Below the pieces are notes generated by a model. It was not told the origin of the DNA and did not search any database. It saw only the letters and a program-made list of their open reading frames with translations. Of a stretch of 64,000 bases of DNA, positions 49,801 through 61,174 are shown one piece after another. The DNA lies in NCBI GenBank assembly GCA_948567375.1, contig OX419758.1:62625001-62689000 (forward strand), written 5' to 3'. Source of the DNA: Lunularia cruciata. Its lineage: Eukaryota > Streptophyta > Marchantiopsida > Lunulariales > Lunulariaceae. Each line of letters starts with the position of its first letter. Position 1 is the first letter of the stretch. The translations under genes and the position numbers were made by a program.

Positions 49801-50492
49801 CCATATTGTCTTTGTTGCCAGCGAGTTTCGCCATCAAGCAATTTAAGAGTTTTCAGTTTGTACTGAGCTCCAATGTACTGTAAGCTCCCGAACTTAAGTA
49901 AGGTCAAGACCATCACGAGATGCAGGTTTTATCGAGGGGATATAACGGGGAAGATCTTGCTTGAGTGAGAAGAATTCTCGAAGAAAGGGGTAGGAAGACG
50001 GGGAGGGGAGCTCGATGTATCTCCTATCATTGCCTTGAGCTATCAACATATAACACGCCGTTTCCCACCTCAATTGTCAGGGCAGAGGCCGATCTGAGTG
50101 GCTGGCTATACATACAGCTTTGAGGATGTTTTAATCTTGAGTGTTATCATCACCACGTCTGAGCATCTCAGCCGTGCAGCACGGGGAGGAGGGACCGCAT
50201 GATTGACTCTGGAATCGTTGCTGAGTAAGTGGGTCGGTTGCTAAAGTCCAGAGTAGCAGTAGCCGCAGCAGCAGTAGTTATAGCACTCCAAGCTCAGAAC
50301 CAGTGATAGATGATGATGGTGAACACGGAGCTGCAAGATTCTGGTAGAATGCGTCAACAGTAGCTCAGTGTCATGCGCCAAGGCATGGTGGTGGCGTTTG
50401 AAACTGAGTACCAACAGCTAGCCCACTTCAAATCCGCAGGCATCGCATGCCAGCATATCGTAGAATGAACATTAAAGGAGTAGATTGTCGCT
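46864..50492. other. Intergenic region between GPI and the GT61-like gene
   Basis: No conserved protein is recognised. The first few hundred bases should hold the GPI 3' UTR. A 12-base T run lies near 47560. A small minus-strand open frame (49421-49660) is listed separately. The last 300-500 bases probably include the promoter and leader of the downstream gene. Confidence 0.5.
49421..49660 (-). CDS. Possible small protein, 79 residues, unknown
   Basis: The open frame encodes a Ser/Thr/His-rich N-terminal half and a basic C-terminal end (HTKKLKKLKKTLLYRLFE). It has no domain I recognise. The composition is not obviously random, but there is no homology, splice or promoter support, and the region may be untranslated. 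Treat as hypothetical. Confidence 0.2.
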   Translation of the reverse strand: MTTAPSLCSSCQEAQQQHNHRSVTHSTSTSETEVIHYSIRETSTDGDLEYNIQELGLHGSGHTKKLKKLKKTLLYRLFE

Positions 50493-50630
50493 TTGGAGCT
50501 TGAGATTTCTCTCGTTTCGCAGCAGCACAATGCTGGCACAGTGAAGAGCTATTGCACTCAGCTCAGGCGTGCAGCACCCCTCTCTTGCTCACTGCTGTTG
50601 CAACGAGGAGTCAAGGAGTGCGAGGAGAAG

Positions 50631-52842
50631 ATGATGGCAGCTCATAAAACCGTTGGGGGCCGTCCCATGGGTTTAAGATGCATGGTCTGGGTGATTGGGT
50701 CGGTGTTTGTCATGATGTGCATTCAGCTTTGGGTGTATGAACGTAAGTGGTCTGAACACCACCCCGAGGAACTCGAGAAACATTCATTCAAGTCTCTCCT
50801 GGAGGTAAATTCCTCGGCTGGTTCCACAGATGGATTGGATGACAACTCGGAGCATATGCAAATGAGAGTTGTGGATGAGTCCTCTACCCTCAGAGAAATT
50901 CTAGACGCAGTGAGTATTTGCGCAGCCGATCCCAGCGGTGAGATTCAGGCCGACACTGCTGAATGCTTGGAGAAACTCTTCACCGAGTACCCTGCCCTCA
51001 GGACTTTGCAGCAGTCTTCCCATTTAGAGGAGTCGTCCTCCCAGCAGAGGATCAGCGATAAGATTCTTATTGACGCTCTGGAAAATCAGATTGCCACGTT
51101 AAGCCAAATGTTAGAGAGCTCATCGGAGTTTCTGTCTTTAAAGGACACTAGAGAGCCCGGACTTACAGACACCGACCGCAACTGGTTCATGAGCTCCATT
51201 AAAAGTTCAGGAGAAAAAACCGGTTACCCTGAAAGTCTTGAATTTCCTTCCGCAATTTCTGGTGGTAGACTTTTGTGTTTCATGGGGCATGATACCGGAG
51301 ATGGGACGAAGAATAAATACGGATTTGCTTGGAAAGGGTACTTACCTCGAGGATCCATACTTCTTCCGGGGCTTACTCTTGTAGCTGACAACTATTGGGA
51401 TTACCAAAATATTTGGCATGGAATGTCAGCACTGGTGAATTTCGTGTCTTGGAGGGCCCAACAGAGTTGTGTAGTTCCAGCAAGAGTGCTACTTTTTCAC
51501 TGGGGTGAGCTTGTTCCTTCCATGAGTTCTTGGATGCACAATTTGCTCCATGCAGCGTTCGGGAAGCGCTTGGAAGTGGAGAAGCTGGACCATGGCGGTG
51601 AAGGACCCGTGTGTTTAGAGAGGGCTGTTGTGAACCGCAGAGGCCTCGGTGGAATGTCCACTCCCAACATGAATTCCATGTTCGAAACTATTCGGTGCAG
51701 GGCCCGCAAATTTTGTGCTCTGGAGCCACCACAAGTAACGGGAATGCTTGAGCCCAGTATCAACGTGACTCTTCTTGTAAGATCTGGAGCCAGGGCCCTA
51801 TCGAATATCACTGGAGCCACAAATGTTTTATCAACTGAGTGTGGAAAGCTCGGCAACTGTAACTTGGAGGTTACTTCTGTGGCGAATCTCACCTTCTGTG
51901 AGCAGGTTAGTGCCCCAAATTGTTGTACTTGTAAATTGGAGCAATTCTTTGGAGGGATTTTGTCAATCATCACCCTGCAGCGAAGTTCCCACTTCCCTCC
52001 TTCAAGTTTTTCCGAGTTACTTTCAGGACTGTTACTTTTCAATATTGAAATGCGGACTTTTAATTTCATCTTTTCTGCGTAGTGGTATGATGGTTGAGTA
52101 ATGTTATGAACTTAGGAATGGGAGAAGTTCCGTTTCGCAGCCAGGGTGATGGGCGAAACGGAACTTCTCCCAGTCCTAAGTTCATAATATTTCAATGTTT
52201 TGATAATGTGGAACTGTGAAAGTAAAGTTACATGCTTCACAGAGAACATTTTTACCCTTGACATCAATGTCAAGGTAATTAAGTCAATTGCCTAGTCACT
52301 GCTTCGAAATTATGGAAGGAGTGCTCGTTAGGTCGTTGGGTATTACTAATTGGACTGTGCTGTGAATGAGCCTTGTGCAGGTGGCATTGATGACCAGGAC
52401 GGATATACTGGTATCAACTCATGGAGCGCAGCTGACCAACATGATGTTCATGTCCAACGGAGGCTACGTCATGGAGTTGATGCCCAAGGGCTGGCTAGAG
52501 TTTGCAGGAGTGGGACAGTACATTTACACATGGTTAGCAGATTGGACAAATTTAAAGCACCAAGGAATTTGGCGAGATACGGAGGGGCCAGATTGCCCAT
52601 ATCCAGCATCAGAAATTCAGAAGTGTTTTCTGTTTTACAAAGACATTAACGTTCTCCACAACGACACACACTTGGCGGAGTGGACCAGTGAAGTTCTGAA
52701 GAAGGTCCAATTGTCAAAACTTGAGTCAGCTAAAGAAGGACAAAGTAAAGCTGAGTCCGTTGTCGGCGGCTGCACTTGTGATCAGACGGACGACTTGGAA
52801 CATGCCAGTAAAGTAAACAATGAGAATTCAACATACTTATAG
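50631..52842 (+). CDS. GT61-like (DUF563) type II membrane glycosyltransferase
   Basis: Two exons, the first ending at 51905 and the second 52381-52842, joined at a GT-AG intron with frame kept; about 578 residues from ATG 50631. The frame is open back to an ATG at 50493 (624 residues). I prefer 50631 because it leaves a short basic cytosolic tail before the membrane segment at about residues 17-37 (VWVIGSVFVMMCIQLWV), as in Golgi type II enzymes. A long stem follows, with an acidic and Ser-rich region to about residue 200. The catalytic half has VLLFHWGELVP, LLVRSGARALSNI and, across the splice, CEQVALMTRTDILVSTHGAQ, then LTNMMFM. The HGAxLTN motif after a TDILVS strand is typical of GT61. 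NxS/T sites are consistent with a lumenal domain. GT61 enzymes add xylose or arabinose in cell-wall xylan or N-glycans; the acceptor here is unknown. It is divergent, with a Cys-rich C-terminal tail. Confidence 0.8.
52104..52187. repeat. 35-bp near-perfect inverted repeat in the GT61-like intron
   Basis: Arms 52104-52138 and 52153-52187 pair with one mismatch around a 14-base loop. They include GGGAGAAGTTCCGTTTCG and its complement. Transcribed with the pre-mRNA, it would form a long hairpin inside the only intron. Confidence 0.85.
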
Positions 52843-54097
52843 CTTAGAACAGCAGTAACTCTTGTACATCTTATTCGGCTAATTGGCCCACACTTAATTC
52901 ATCTTACTCTCCAACAACCGACATTGAGCTCCGTACTGTACTTATTTACGCCACTGAAAGCACGTTACGACCACGATTGAGAGATTCTCAGGCTGCGTGC
53001 AGATGTGTCTCATGGAGAAATCTGTACTCTATTTCCTTTAACCAGGTAAGTTGAATAAAAGATTCAACGAAGTATTTCTAGAATCATTGCCCTGTGCGGA
53101 TATGCCGACCAAAGAAGAGTGAGCCCATAAACCCCAATTATGAAGAACATCAATTGTTCTTCACGAGGTTTGGAGGTCCGGACCTGGTTGTCGTTAGATT
53201 TGAGACTAGTGCCAAGACAGCCAAATTCACCATTCAACAAGGCTTCTTGTCGTTTTGATCGTCTCTTTAACCTTGCATCCGTTCAATCTAGGTTCGAGTC
53301 TGTTAACTGCGTGGTAAATGCAGGGGCATGTTGACCCCACAAACATCCTGAGTGATTGGGTGAAGTGAATCCAGAATATGTAGTGTCCAGAACGATAGTC
53401 CTCGCAAATTCGTTACTTCCTTTGTACAGTCGTCGTCTACTTACAAGTTCTTGCTATAAATTCCTTGTCTCCAAAGGTGGATGTACATCCCCCAGTGAAT
53501 GACCTGATGAAGCCTGAAGCAAGGCCCGTGTCGTTTTTCATGAACGTGTTAAGGACTATCTTAGAACGAACTTCTGCAAGAAAATGTTCGTCGAAGTCAA
53601 CCTGGATTCGTCCGTCAGGAGTATTGAAGGGGCGCTTGCAGAAGCCTATTTCCCATCCTCTTTTATCAGCCTAATGAATAGTCACCACGCGATTCAAGCT
53701 CAGCAAAATATCACGAACGTGAAGTTTCACTAGGTGGACTATCAAGGCCCAGGTAGTTTCATCCAGTTCTTCTCATGGAGAGTTCTGTGCGAGAAACATA
53801 TTTCTCAGCTGGCATGCCAGAAAGTGATCTATAAGTTATAAGGCTTCGATTGAACGACCAGGATTGCAACAAGACGGCAAAATTAGGTGGCCCCTTTATC
53901 AACACCTACATAAAACTCATCGTGAATAAGGCCCCAATGGTGTGAGCGTCCATAGATGTGGACAGAATTTGAATCTCATTTTCACTACTGATACGAATAC
54001 AATACTACTGAAGATAAAACACATATGCAAAAGATCACGTTCTACTCTGCTTGTGTAGGGCAAAATTGCTAACTCCAATATGGAAGCAGCATCCCTC
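52843..54097. other. Convergent intergenic region
   Basis: This lies between the 3' ends of the plus-strand GT61-like gene and the minus-strand PsbP-domain gene, so both 3' UTRs should be here. One minus-strand stop-to-stop frame (53670-53437, 77 codons) starts right after a TAG and has a GTAAGT near its end, so it could be an exon. It resembles nothing I know. Confidence 0.5.
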
Positions 54098-57000
54098 TCA
54101 GGGGAGATAGAAAGAAGATGCCGCCAGCCGCAACTTGTTTCCAGTTTCTTTCCATCTCGATTCTGGAGCTGTGGCTCCCAACACAAAAACCTGCATAAGG
54201 CATTAGGCATTCCAGGATTTTCAGATGACCTCGAGGTTGAATGTGGAGTAAAACATTGATGGGTTTCCAGGTATGCGAGAATCGAACTACATGGTTAAAT
54301 GGCAGTTTCTTACCCTTCCACCAGCGACACCTGCTGACATGGCTACATGTTTATCCTTCGCCACAAACTCGTACAAGTAATATGTCCTAGTGCGAATGGG
54401 GGCATTAAACCATACAGAAAGGTTAGTAAACCGAAAACTGTTCACATTCATTACTTAACCTAGGCATGAGCACATGAAGACGCGAGTGGTGGAAATCATA
54501 TAAAATGGTGTGTTCTGTGTACAGCAAAAGAGAAGTCCTAGAGTATGAAAAGAGAACTGAAGAGCTTTAGGAGCTTCCAACAATAATGAGATGGGAATAC
54601 TAGCCCATACTTATGGCAGATCTTTCCACCTCATATGATTGAATAAACAAACACGGTGTATTCAATGGGGAAAATGCACCATGTTGGCATGGATTTTATC
54701 AAGCATAAACTCTTGTGGACTAGAGGTCCTCGTTCAAGATAGCCACGATTGGTAGTGCCAACATACAAAGACTCGATGATGGCAACAAACCTGGGGATCC
54801 GTGATTTTTTAGAGTTGACTATTCGTGCAGCAACGAGCTTCGAGCCCCCTGAAAGACATCACAGGACCAGTTGCATACTTACTGCACCTTAAGAACGTAT
54901 AGTACTCGAAATACTGACATACACGAAAGGCATTTTTGAGAACAATCCTGATAAAATACGGGCACAAATTTGAGCATTTGCTCATGTTCTTACTTCAATC
55001 AGCTGGTATGAAAGCTATATTAACATGTTATTTCATGCACTTATTACTGCAGACGACATTTTGATGTGGTACTCGACAACGCCTAACTCATCCGAAGTTA
55101 TACAGTTTCCAAACCAACAAGTACCAGATGGGGATGGTCTCTTCCTTCACGTCCATCAGTACAAGACTCTAGGTATCTCCAACCGACAATATATGCTTAG
55201 ATCTTGATTCTGATGAAGACTAGTTCTGCTACTAGTACGTTATAAGCTTGTGAGAGAAAAAAATTCCGCATTGTAGTTGACAGCACTTTTGTCATCAGTA
55301 GAATAACCAATCTAAGTCTACCATTGATCAAGATCGGATAGAGGCCAAAAAACCAGCTAAAGCACAAAAGCAGAGTGGTTGGATCACACTTGTACCTGGC
55401 ACAAATTTGGGAGCAGCCTCTTTGATAGATCCAAAGTCAGAAATGTCCTGGGGCTGCACATTTGACAAATTAAGTTTCATACCAATCAAATTTCATACAT
55501 ATTTGGAATTCTAAACCATACCAGCAACAAATTTTTTTGTTGATACTTCTGTTCACTCGTACTCCCTTCAACAAGGGCCAAGAGCTCCCTTACTCGACGG
55601 CCAATCCACACAACCTGATTTCTCTACCGTACTTAGGTACAGTTACGTAACACCTTTGATCAAGCGGTGAAGATTACCTGATAAAAAGAAAGCTGCATCT
55701 GTGACGCAGGTTTGATCACGACACTTAACACTTCATCCCTGACGTAGCAAGAAAAGAGTCAGCTTTAAAAGGTGTAAATATATGCCGACAGCAGTTTCCC
55801 ATCGACGGGACCTCTTGACACTTCGTTATTCTCTACAACCATGGGGCTTAAAACTAATAGATGAAGATGTTTCCCTGTATGACTAAATTAATTTGCCAAG
55901 GTGGACATACAAATGCCTTCGTCATAAGATCTGACAAGTTAGTCTATTTTACTATCTGAGTAGCAATGTGTACCTATCAGGAGAAGCAAATCGTGCTGCA
56001 AAAGGTCTGTCTTTAGCTCGTTCCCCGTACAGTGAGTTCATTGCTTCCTGAAGCCATAACCGAAATCAGCAACATGTATATGGTAAAGCCAGCAAAGTAG
56101 TTAAACCAACTTTGAGCAACAGGCAATATATTAAGAAAACGAAGTCGAAAAAGGAAAGGACTTCAAATACTTTTTCCCTTGGGCCCTAGGGAAAAAGAAT
56201 AGATTTTCCACCTCGTTGATAGGGTCCAGAACGTCTTGATATCCTGGAGGGATCCGGAGCGCGAATCCTTCTCCTCGAAATCGATACCATGTGTTAACAT
56301 CGTCTACTGATTGTACAGGGGGAGGCGGTCGGGTGTATCCTCCAGTACTAACTTTTTCGGAGGTTCCAGGAATTGAATCGTCACCTACATCGTAGAACCT
56401 ACTGAACCCATACGCCTTTCCAGGAACACTCACAGCTGCCAGAGCTGCGCTTGACAGCAGCCATTCTCGCCTGTTGTGTCTTGGTGGTGACTCCTCGTTT
56501 CTGTCACTAGTAGAGGCGATCGTAATGACTCTTTTGATTAATTGCGGTCTAATGTAAGCACTACTACATAAATGAGAAGGCTTCTCGACCCCCTTCACCT
56601 GCAGTTCGAAGACCACCCAAGCACATACATATGTTATTCATCAGCTGATACATATAAACCCATAATCCTAAGAGTGATGACTATATTGCAAATACCCACT
56701 TCGGACAAATCATCTGCTCTGACAGAGCATCACATGTGCAATTTTAGTCAAAAATTATCCTTCAAGCACTCAATCGACAGCCTTCTTTCCAAAACAGAAA
56801 TTGGCCGTATTCGTATTTTGTTTAGAGTTGAATGCCCCTGTCCTCGACAGAAATCGAAATCTCCATTCCCTCGTTTTACAACCATATACATGATCTAAAA
56901 GCTCCCCGTCCTGAGCAAGATAAAAGACCAAAAGCAAAACGCCGCATGGTTTTCAATTGTGAAACGTACCACACGTCTTTGCTTCCGCCAAACCTCGACT

Positions 57001-57119
57001 CTAAACTCTCGACCTCCAGCCACATTGGCGCCAGCAGCTAATCGCTCCCAGTCCACGACGCCACAGACATTCCCGCAGCCGCTGCTGCTGATGGCAACAC
57101 CAACAGCAACTCCGGCCAT
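54098..57119 (-). CDS. PsbP-domain protein, predicted thylakoid lumen (8 exons)
   Basis: Minus-strand exons: 57119-56970, 56598-56212, 56047-55974, 55738-55678, 55453-55396, 54848-54791, 54386-54314, 54190-54098. All introns are GT-AG and frame is kept, giving about 317 residues. The first 90 or so residues look like a plastid transit peptide. NRREWLLSSAALAAVSVPGK (twin Arg at about 93-94) then AYG forms a Tat-type lumen signal with cleavage near residue 114. The PsbP fold follows: FRGEGFALRIPPGYQDV, SLYGERAKDRPFAARFASPD, EVLSVVIKPA, DISDFGSIKEAAPKFVPGGS, TYYLYEFVAKDKHVA and FVLGATAPESRWK. The spacing fits the PPD branch (PsbP-domain proteins) rather than the oxygen-evolving PsbP subunit itself. 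Its exact role, assembly or tuning of photosystem I, photosystem II or NDH complexes, cannot be told from sequence. The start is ATG at 57119; an upstream in-frame ATG at 57149 would add 10 residues. Confidence 0.9.
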
Positions 57120-57149
57120 CTCTCTCGACCACCTCAATTCTCCGATCAA

Positions 57150-58929
57150 TCAAATCGAATTGTTTTACATGAAATGATACAGATAGCAGTGGTCCTGTCA
57201 CTCAGAACCACAAAGCTTTTCTATCCCCCAGATGAGAAATTCAGTTCGTCCATTACGCACAGAATTTTTCCAGCAGTGGATGCATCGAGGAACTCGAATC
57301 AACACATCCAGGGCGGAAGAAGAGGGTCCGACTAGTAGCAGTTTGTCCTGGCCTGTCATCTGAGTTCATGTCCTCAGATAAGATGATGCAGAGGAACGAA
57401 ATCCGTTTCTCGTCGAAATCACGGTTCTTCTTCGGCGTTGCTCGTCTGTTACAAGAACTGGCTACTGTATTACTTGGGGATCTCCCAGCGTCTGCATGCA
57501 TTTATCAGTGGCTCTTGTTATATTATATGAACACGGGGGTTCGGTGAATACTGTGTTATAATAGTTATCACGAGATACAAATATATTAAGTCAAATATTC
57601 CCGATAAATAGATAGGATAAAATTTTAATTTATAATTTAAAAATATCCTGTTTTTAGTGAACTTGTTCTAGTTCATAAATTTTTTCATTTTTATTTTTTT
57701 ATTGCCTTTTATATATTTTTAATATTTACATTATTGATTGGCATAAAGAATTTTGGCAATTTCTTCTTTTATATATATAATATAGCAAAAAGGTCCACGT
57801 TGCATGACTCTCATACTAATAACCTTTAACATATCAAGAGAATTGAGATTAGAAAGAATCCACCGATTCTTAAATGGATGCAATTTATCAACACTTTGTC
57901 CTCTCTAAGAGGATTTATGAATCTCATTGTGTTTTGATACGGAAGAATTTAGTAATTTAGTATATATGAGATGTATACTAATTAGAGAAGAAAATGCTAT
58001 ACTATATAAATTCACTATAAATTCAAATATGCACTAAACTTGTACTAGTACAATATATGTAAAACAATGAAATAGATATAGCATGCATTTGAAAAGATAA
58101 ATCCACATATGTAAAGTGCACAATTTATCTTAGCCCATTATGATATATTTATATATTATTTAATGAAATTATTATTATGTGAAGAATCTAAACCAGTCCA
58201 CATTTTCTCTAAGAAATAGTTTATAAAATATGTAACCAATTGAAAAATGCACTACATATCAAATTTAATCTTGAGATATCGCTCTTAGTTCAACTTTTAG
58301 TATGTATATTATAAAGTAAACTCAATTATTTTCCATCGAAGTAGAGGATGATTTTCTCCCCTAAATAATGAGATCCAAGATATGTCTTCTTATAAGAAGA
58401 CATATCTTGTATAATATTCCACCTTTCATATATTTTTAAGAAATGTAAAATTTCTCACTAAATTAAATATATACTAGTATTTAAAACTAGATAGAATACC
58501 ATAAACTTAGTAAGTTGTAAATCTGATTATATATTTGTCTAATTTTTATATTTGATATCATATTTAAATACTATATTGTAGTTATCATTTTAGTAAAAAG
58601 AAAATTTATAAAAGTTTCAAATAATGAGGGATAATTCCTAAATTTATAAAAACATACTAGCTCATACATTGCACGGGCATCTTGTGCAAGTAAACAATGC
58701 AATACTATAATAGTGAAAACTAAAATAGATATACTACTTGTAAAATAAAATACAAAGTATTTACAACCCTATCAAAGCTCTTTTGACAAATATATGAGTA
58801 TAATTTTCTCCTTGTCACTAAGTGACACAAATCATGGACAAGCAATACTTAAGAGATAAGAGTGGAGAAAGAATTGGACTAGAAGTAGGGTCACATAAGC
58901 AATGTGGAGGACTAAGTGACATAGATAGT
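57150..58929. other. Promoter side of the PsbP-domain gene, then AT-rich DNA
   Basis: 57150-57530 is balanced in composition and probably contains the leader and promoter. A small minus-strand frame (57501-57253) there has no recognisable homology. From about 57.54 kb the sequence becomes strongly AT-rich, marking the right edge of the gene island. No gene is seen beyond that point. Confidence 0.5.
58376..58409. repeat. 34-bp perfect palindrome
   Basis: Two 17-base halves meeting at CTTATAAG are exact reverse complements with no loop. Confidence 0.9.
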
Positions 58930-59107
58930 GGATAAGCTATAGAGAGAGAAGAGAGAGGAGAAAGAATTGGACTAGAAGCGGTAGGAGGAGGATTTGAGAA
59001 CACATGCGGTTTAGTGCAGGATAAGCTATAGAGAGAGAAGAGAGAGGAGAAAGAATTGGACTGGAAGCGGTAGGAGGAGGATTTGAGAACACATGGGGTT
59101 TAGTGCA
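58930..59107. repeat. 89-bp tandem duplication
   Basis: Units 58930-59018 and 59019-59107 are identical except for two or so substitutions. Both are purine-rich (GGATAAGCTATAGAGAGAGA at the start). A diverged partial third copy of the GGAGAAAGAATTGGACTAGA part lies near 58862. Confidence 0.9.
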
Positions 59108-60488
59108 AGACAGTGAGCATACACCGTACCTTACATTTTAATTATGATTTCACAAGGTTCTACTCATTTTCTTTTTTATTTCACAAAGGTCAATGTTGAA
59201 GCAAGGAGGCTTAAGTTGTTATCGGTTTCTTTCAAGAGAACTCCAACTATGCAAAACAGACTTAGAAAAATTCAGACTATTTTTTATGTACACTATGAGT
59301 CAATGGTGAACTTCTTGATTGCCTTGGGCTAATTATGAATGACTTACACTTGATGATAAATATTGGAGCTCTTTAGTTATCAGCAAAACTAAAACTAAAA
59401 CTATGTCTATAAGAGGCATTTTGCCTAGCTATATATAGATTGTCAGATTCATGTATTGACTACAAAGGAACCTTTTGTATGATAGATTGAATCAAAGAAC
59501 TATTGATCACATATGAACATAATATACCACCTAGTCAAGACAATATCTTACTATTTGTTTCCATATTTTTGTTCTACAATTGACTTTTTATCAATGTAAT
59601 GAATGGGTGGCAATGATATGGAACAATACATATTATAGATGTGAGCAATTGGAACTTATGACTTTAAACCATGACCATTAAAATTAAGTTATAGAATGTT
59701 GTAGGCTAATGGGAAAATGATTTAAACAATTCAATGCAATGAGAAATTTATTATGTTCAGCCATACTATTTCACAATGTTCATGATATCTAAAGTAGTAA
59801 TTGGCTTCATTTGATTCTTTATGACCTATAATGCCATCCATTAGAAACCCAATAGACCAGAGCTCTTGTTAAGTTTGAAGGGTCTAACCTCCTACAATGG
59901 CCTCATAGAAGGTGTTGCATTGATAGCATACCACTTGGAGAGTATGAAAGTTCTCATGAAAGCATTTGTGATAAATTAAGCATAGACCCAACTCTTCACT
60001 TACTTTGTTGCACTCTATACAAGTTACCAAAAAGTACCAAAAAACATCAATGAAAGACTTCTACAACTTTGAAAGTTGAACTCTATTATGCAATTTTCAA
60101 AGCATCCATTGACCCTGATGTTTTAGTACCAAACAAAAAAAATTCAATAGATAAAAACCATAGCTTCAAATATTGAAAGTTCACATAGATTTTGGATCCT
60201 TTGAACCATGATCTTATTGTTCTCATACTCATAAGCAACGTCAAACTAGTGCATTCATGAGGTAAATTTTTCCCAACAAACAATTAGCATGGTGGAGGAT
60301 CATCACAATAGTGAGGAACCTTGGTCTTAACTTCAAGCAACTTGATAGTTGTTGGAACTAGTTTATGGATTCCTACACTCTTCTCTCGTGTATGATAAGT
60401 TTATACTTCATAACAGTCTACCATTTGTTCAGTATCTAATGTTTGTCATTCTACATTAGACAAAGATGTATCATGAAGAGTTTAGGCT
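59108..60488. other. AT-rich intergenic DNA, no supported gene
   Basis: Open frames are under 66 codons with no known domain. No repeat or LTR end is recognised before 60489. Confidence 0.5.
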
Positions 60489-61161
60489 AAATACCAAAAG
60501 AGTACTATTAATAGGGCAAGAGCCAAAAATAGTTTGAATTTGTAAAACCAAAAGCTAGATATATCATCCAAAGGTGAAAATTGGCTTGGTAACATCTAGA
60601 AGGATGTTATATATGATGGGCTAGGGAGATCATATAGAAGTGTCACCAAAATCAGACTTTTACTAATAGAGTAGGAATTGAAAATAGCCTAAAAACTTTA
60701 GAGCCAATTTTGGAGACCTAAATGGATGAATTAGGCCTCAAAAATGTACATATTCTCCTCCTCCCTCCCTCACTCCTCCCCCCCCCCCCCCCCCCCCCAA
60801 CCAAAAGAAAGGTTGGCCTTCCCTTTCCCTATGTTTGTCTCATCAAGAGCTTTCCAATGGTGCTTCACCCCATGATTCAAATATTCCTACATGAAGATTC
60901 CCTTTTGTCAAAGAGAGTTTGACCAACTAGATAGGATAAAAACCAACATGTCACCCATGCATGCAACTAATCTAAGGATAGAGATTGTTGACATGTCACC
61001 AATCCATGTACTTGATTCAAGGGTGGAGCTTTTTTTTTGGAAATCCTCTTTGCTATATAATACAATAAAGGTGCTCCTTTGGAGCATTGGAGATTGAGTG
61101 TGAAATTGTGTGTTTCTTCTTTTATGTTTCTTTTTAGGTCTCTTATCCTCAGAGGATTATA
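60489..61161 (+). repeat. 5'-truncated D-type LTR (element E)
   Basis: Aligns with LTR D from about 120 bp inside its start (ATACCAAAAGAGTACT...) to the end (GGATTATA), so the TG terminus is missing. A pure run of 21 C bases occupies 60778-60798, where LTR D has only CCCCCCTCCC. A TATATAATA box near 61056 is retained. Confidence 0.8.
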
Positions 61162-61162
61162 A

Positions 61163-61174
61163 TGGTATCAAAGC
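61163..61174 (+). other. Primer-binding site of element E
   Basis: TGGTATCAAAGC, one base different from the site of element D, directly follows the LTR end. Confidence 0.8.

Noticed and set aside
51497-52069. 190-codon minus-strand frame opposite the GT61-like gene
   Set aside because: A shadow of the coding strand; it crosses the exon-intron boundary and has no homology.
57253-57501. 82-codon minus-strand frame upstream of the PsbP-domain gene
   Set aside because: Lies in the likely promoter or leader; no domain, and the downstream gene has its own transit peptide and start.
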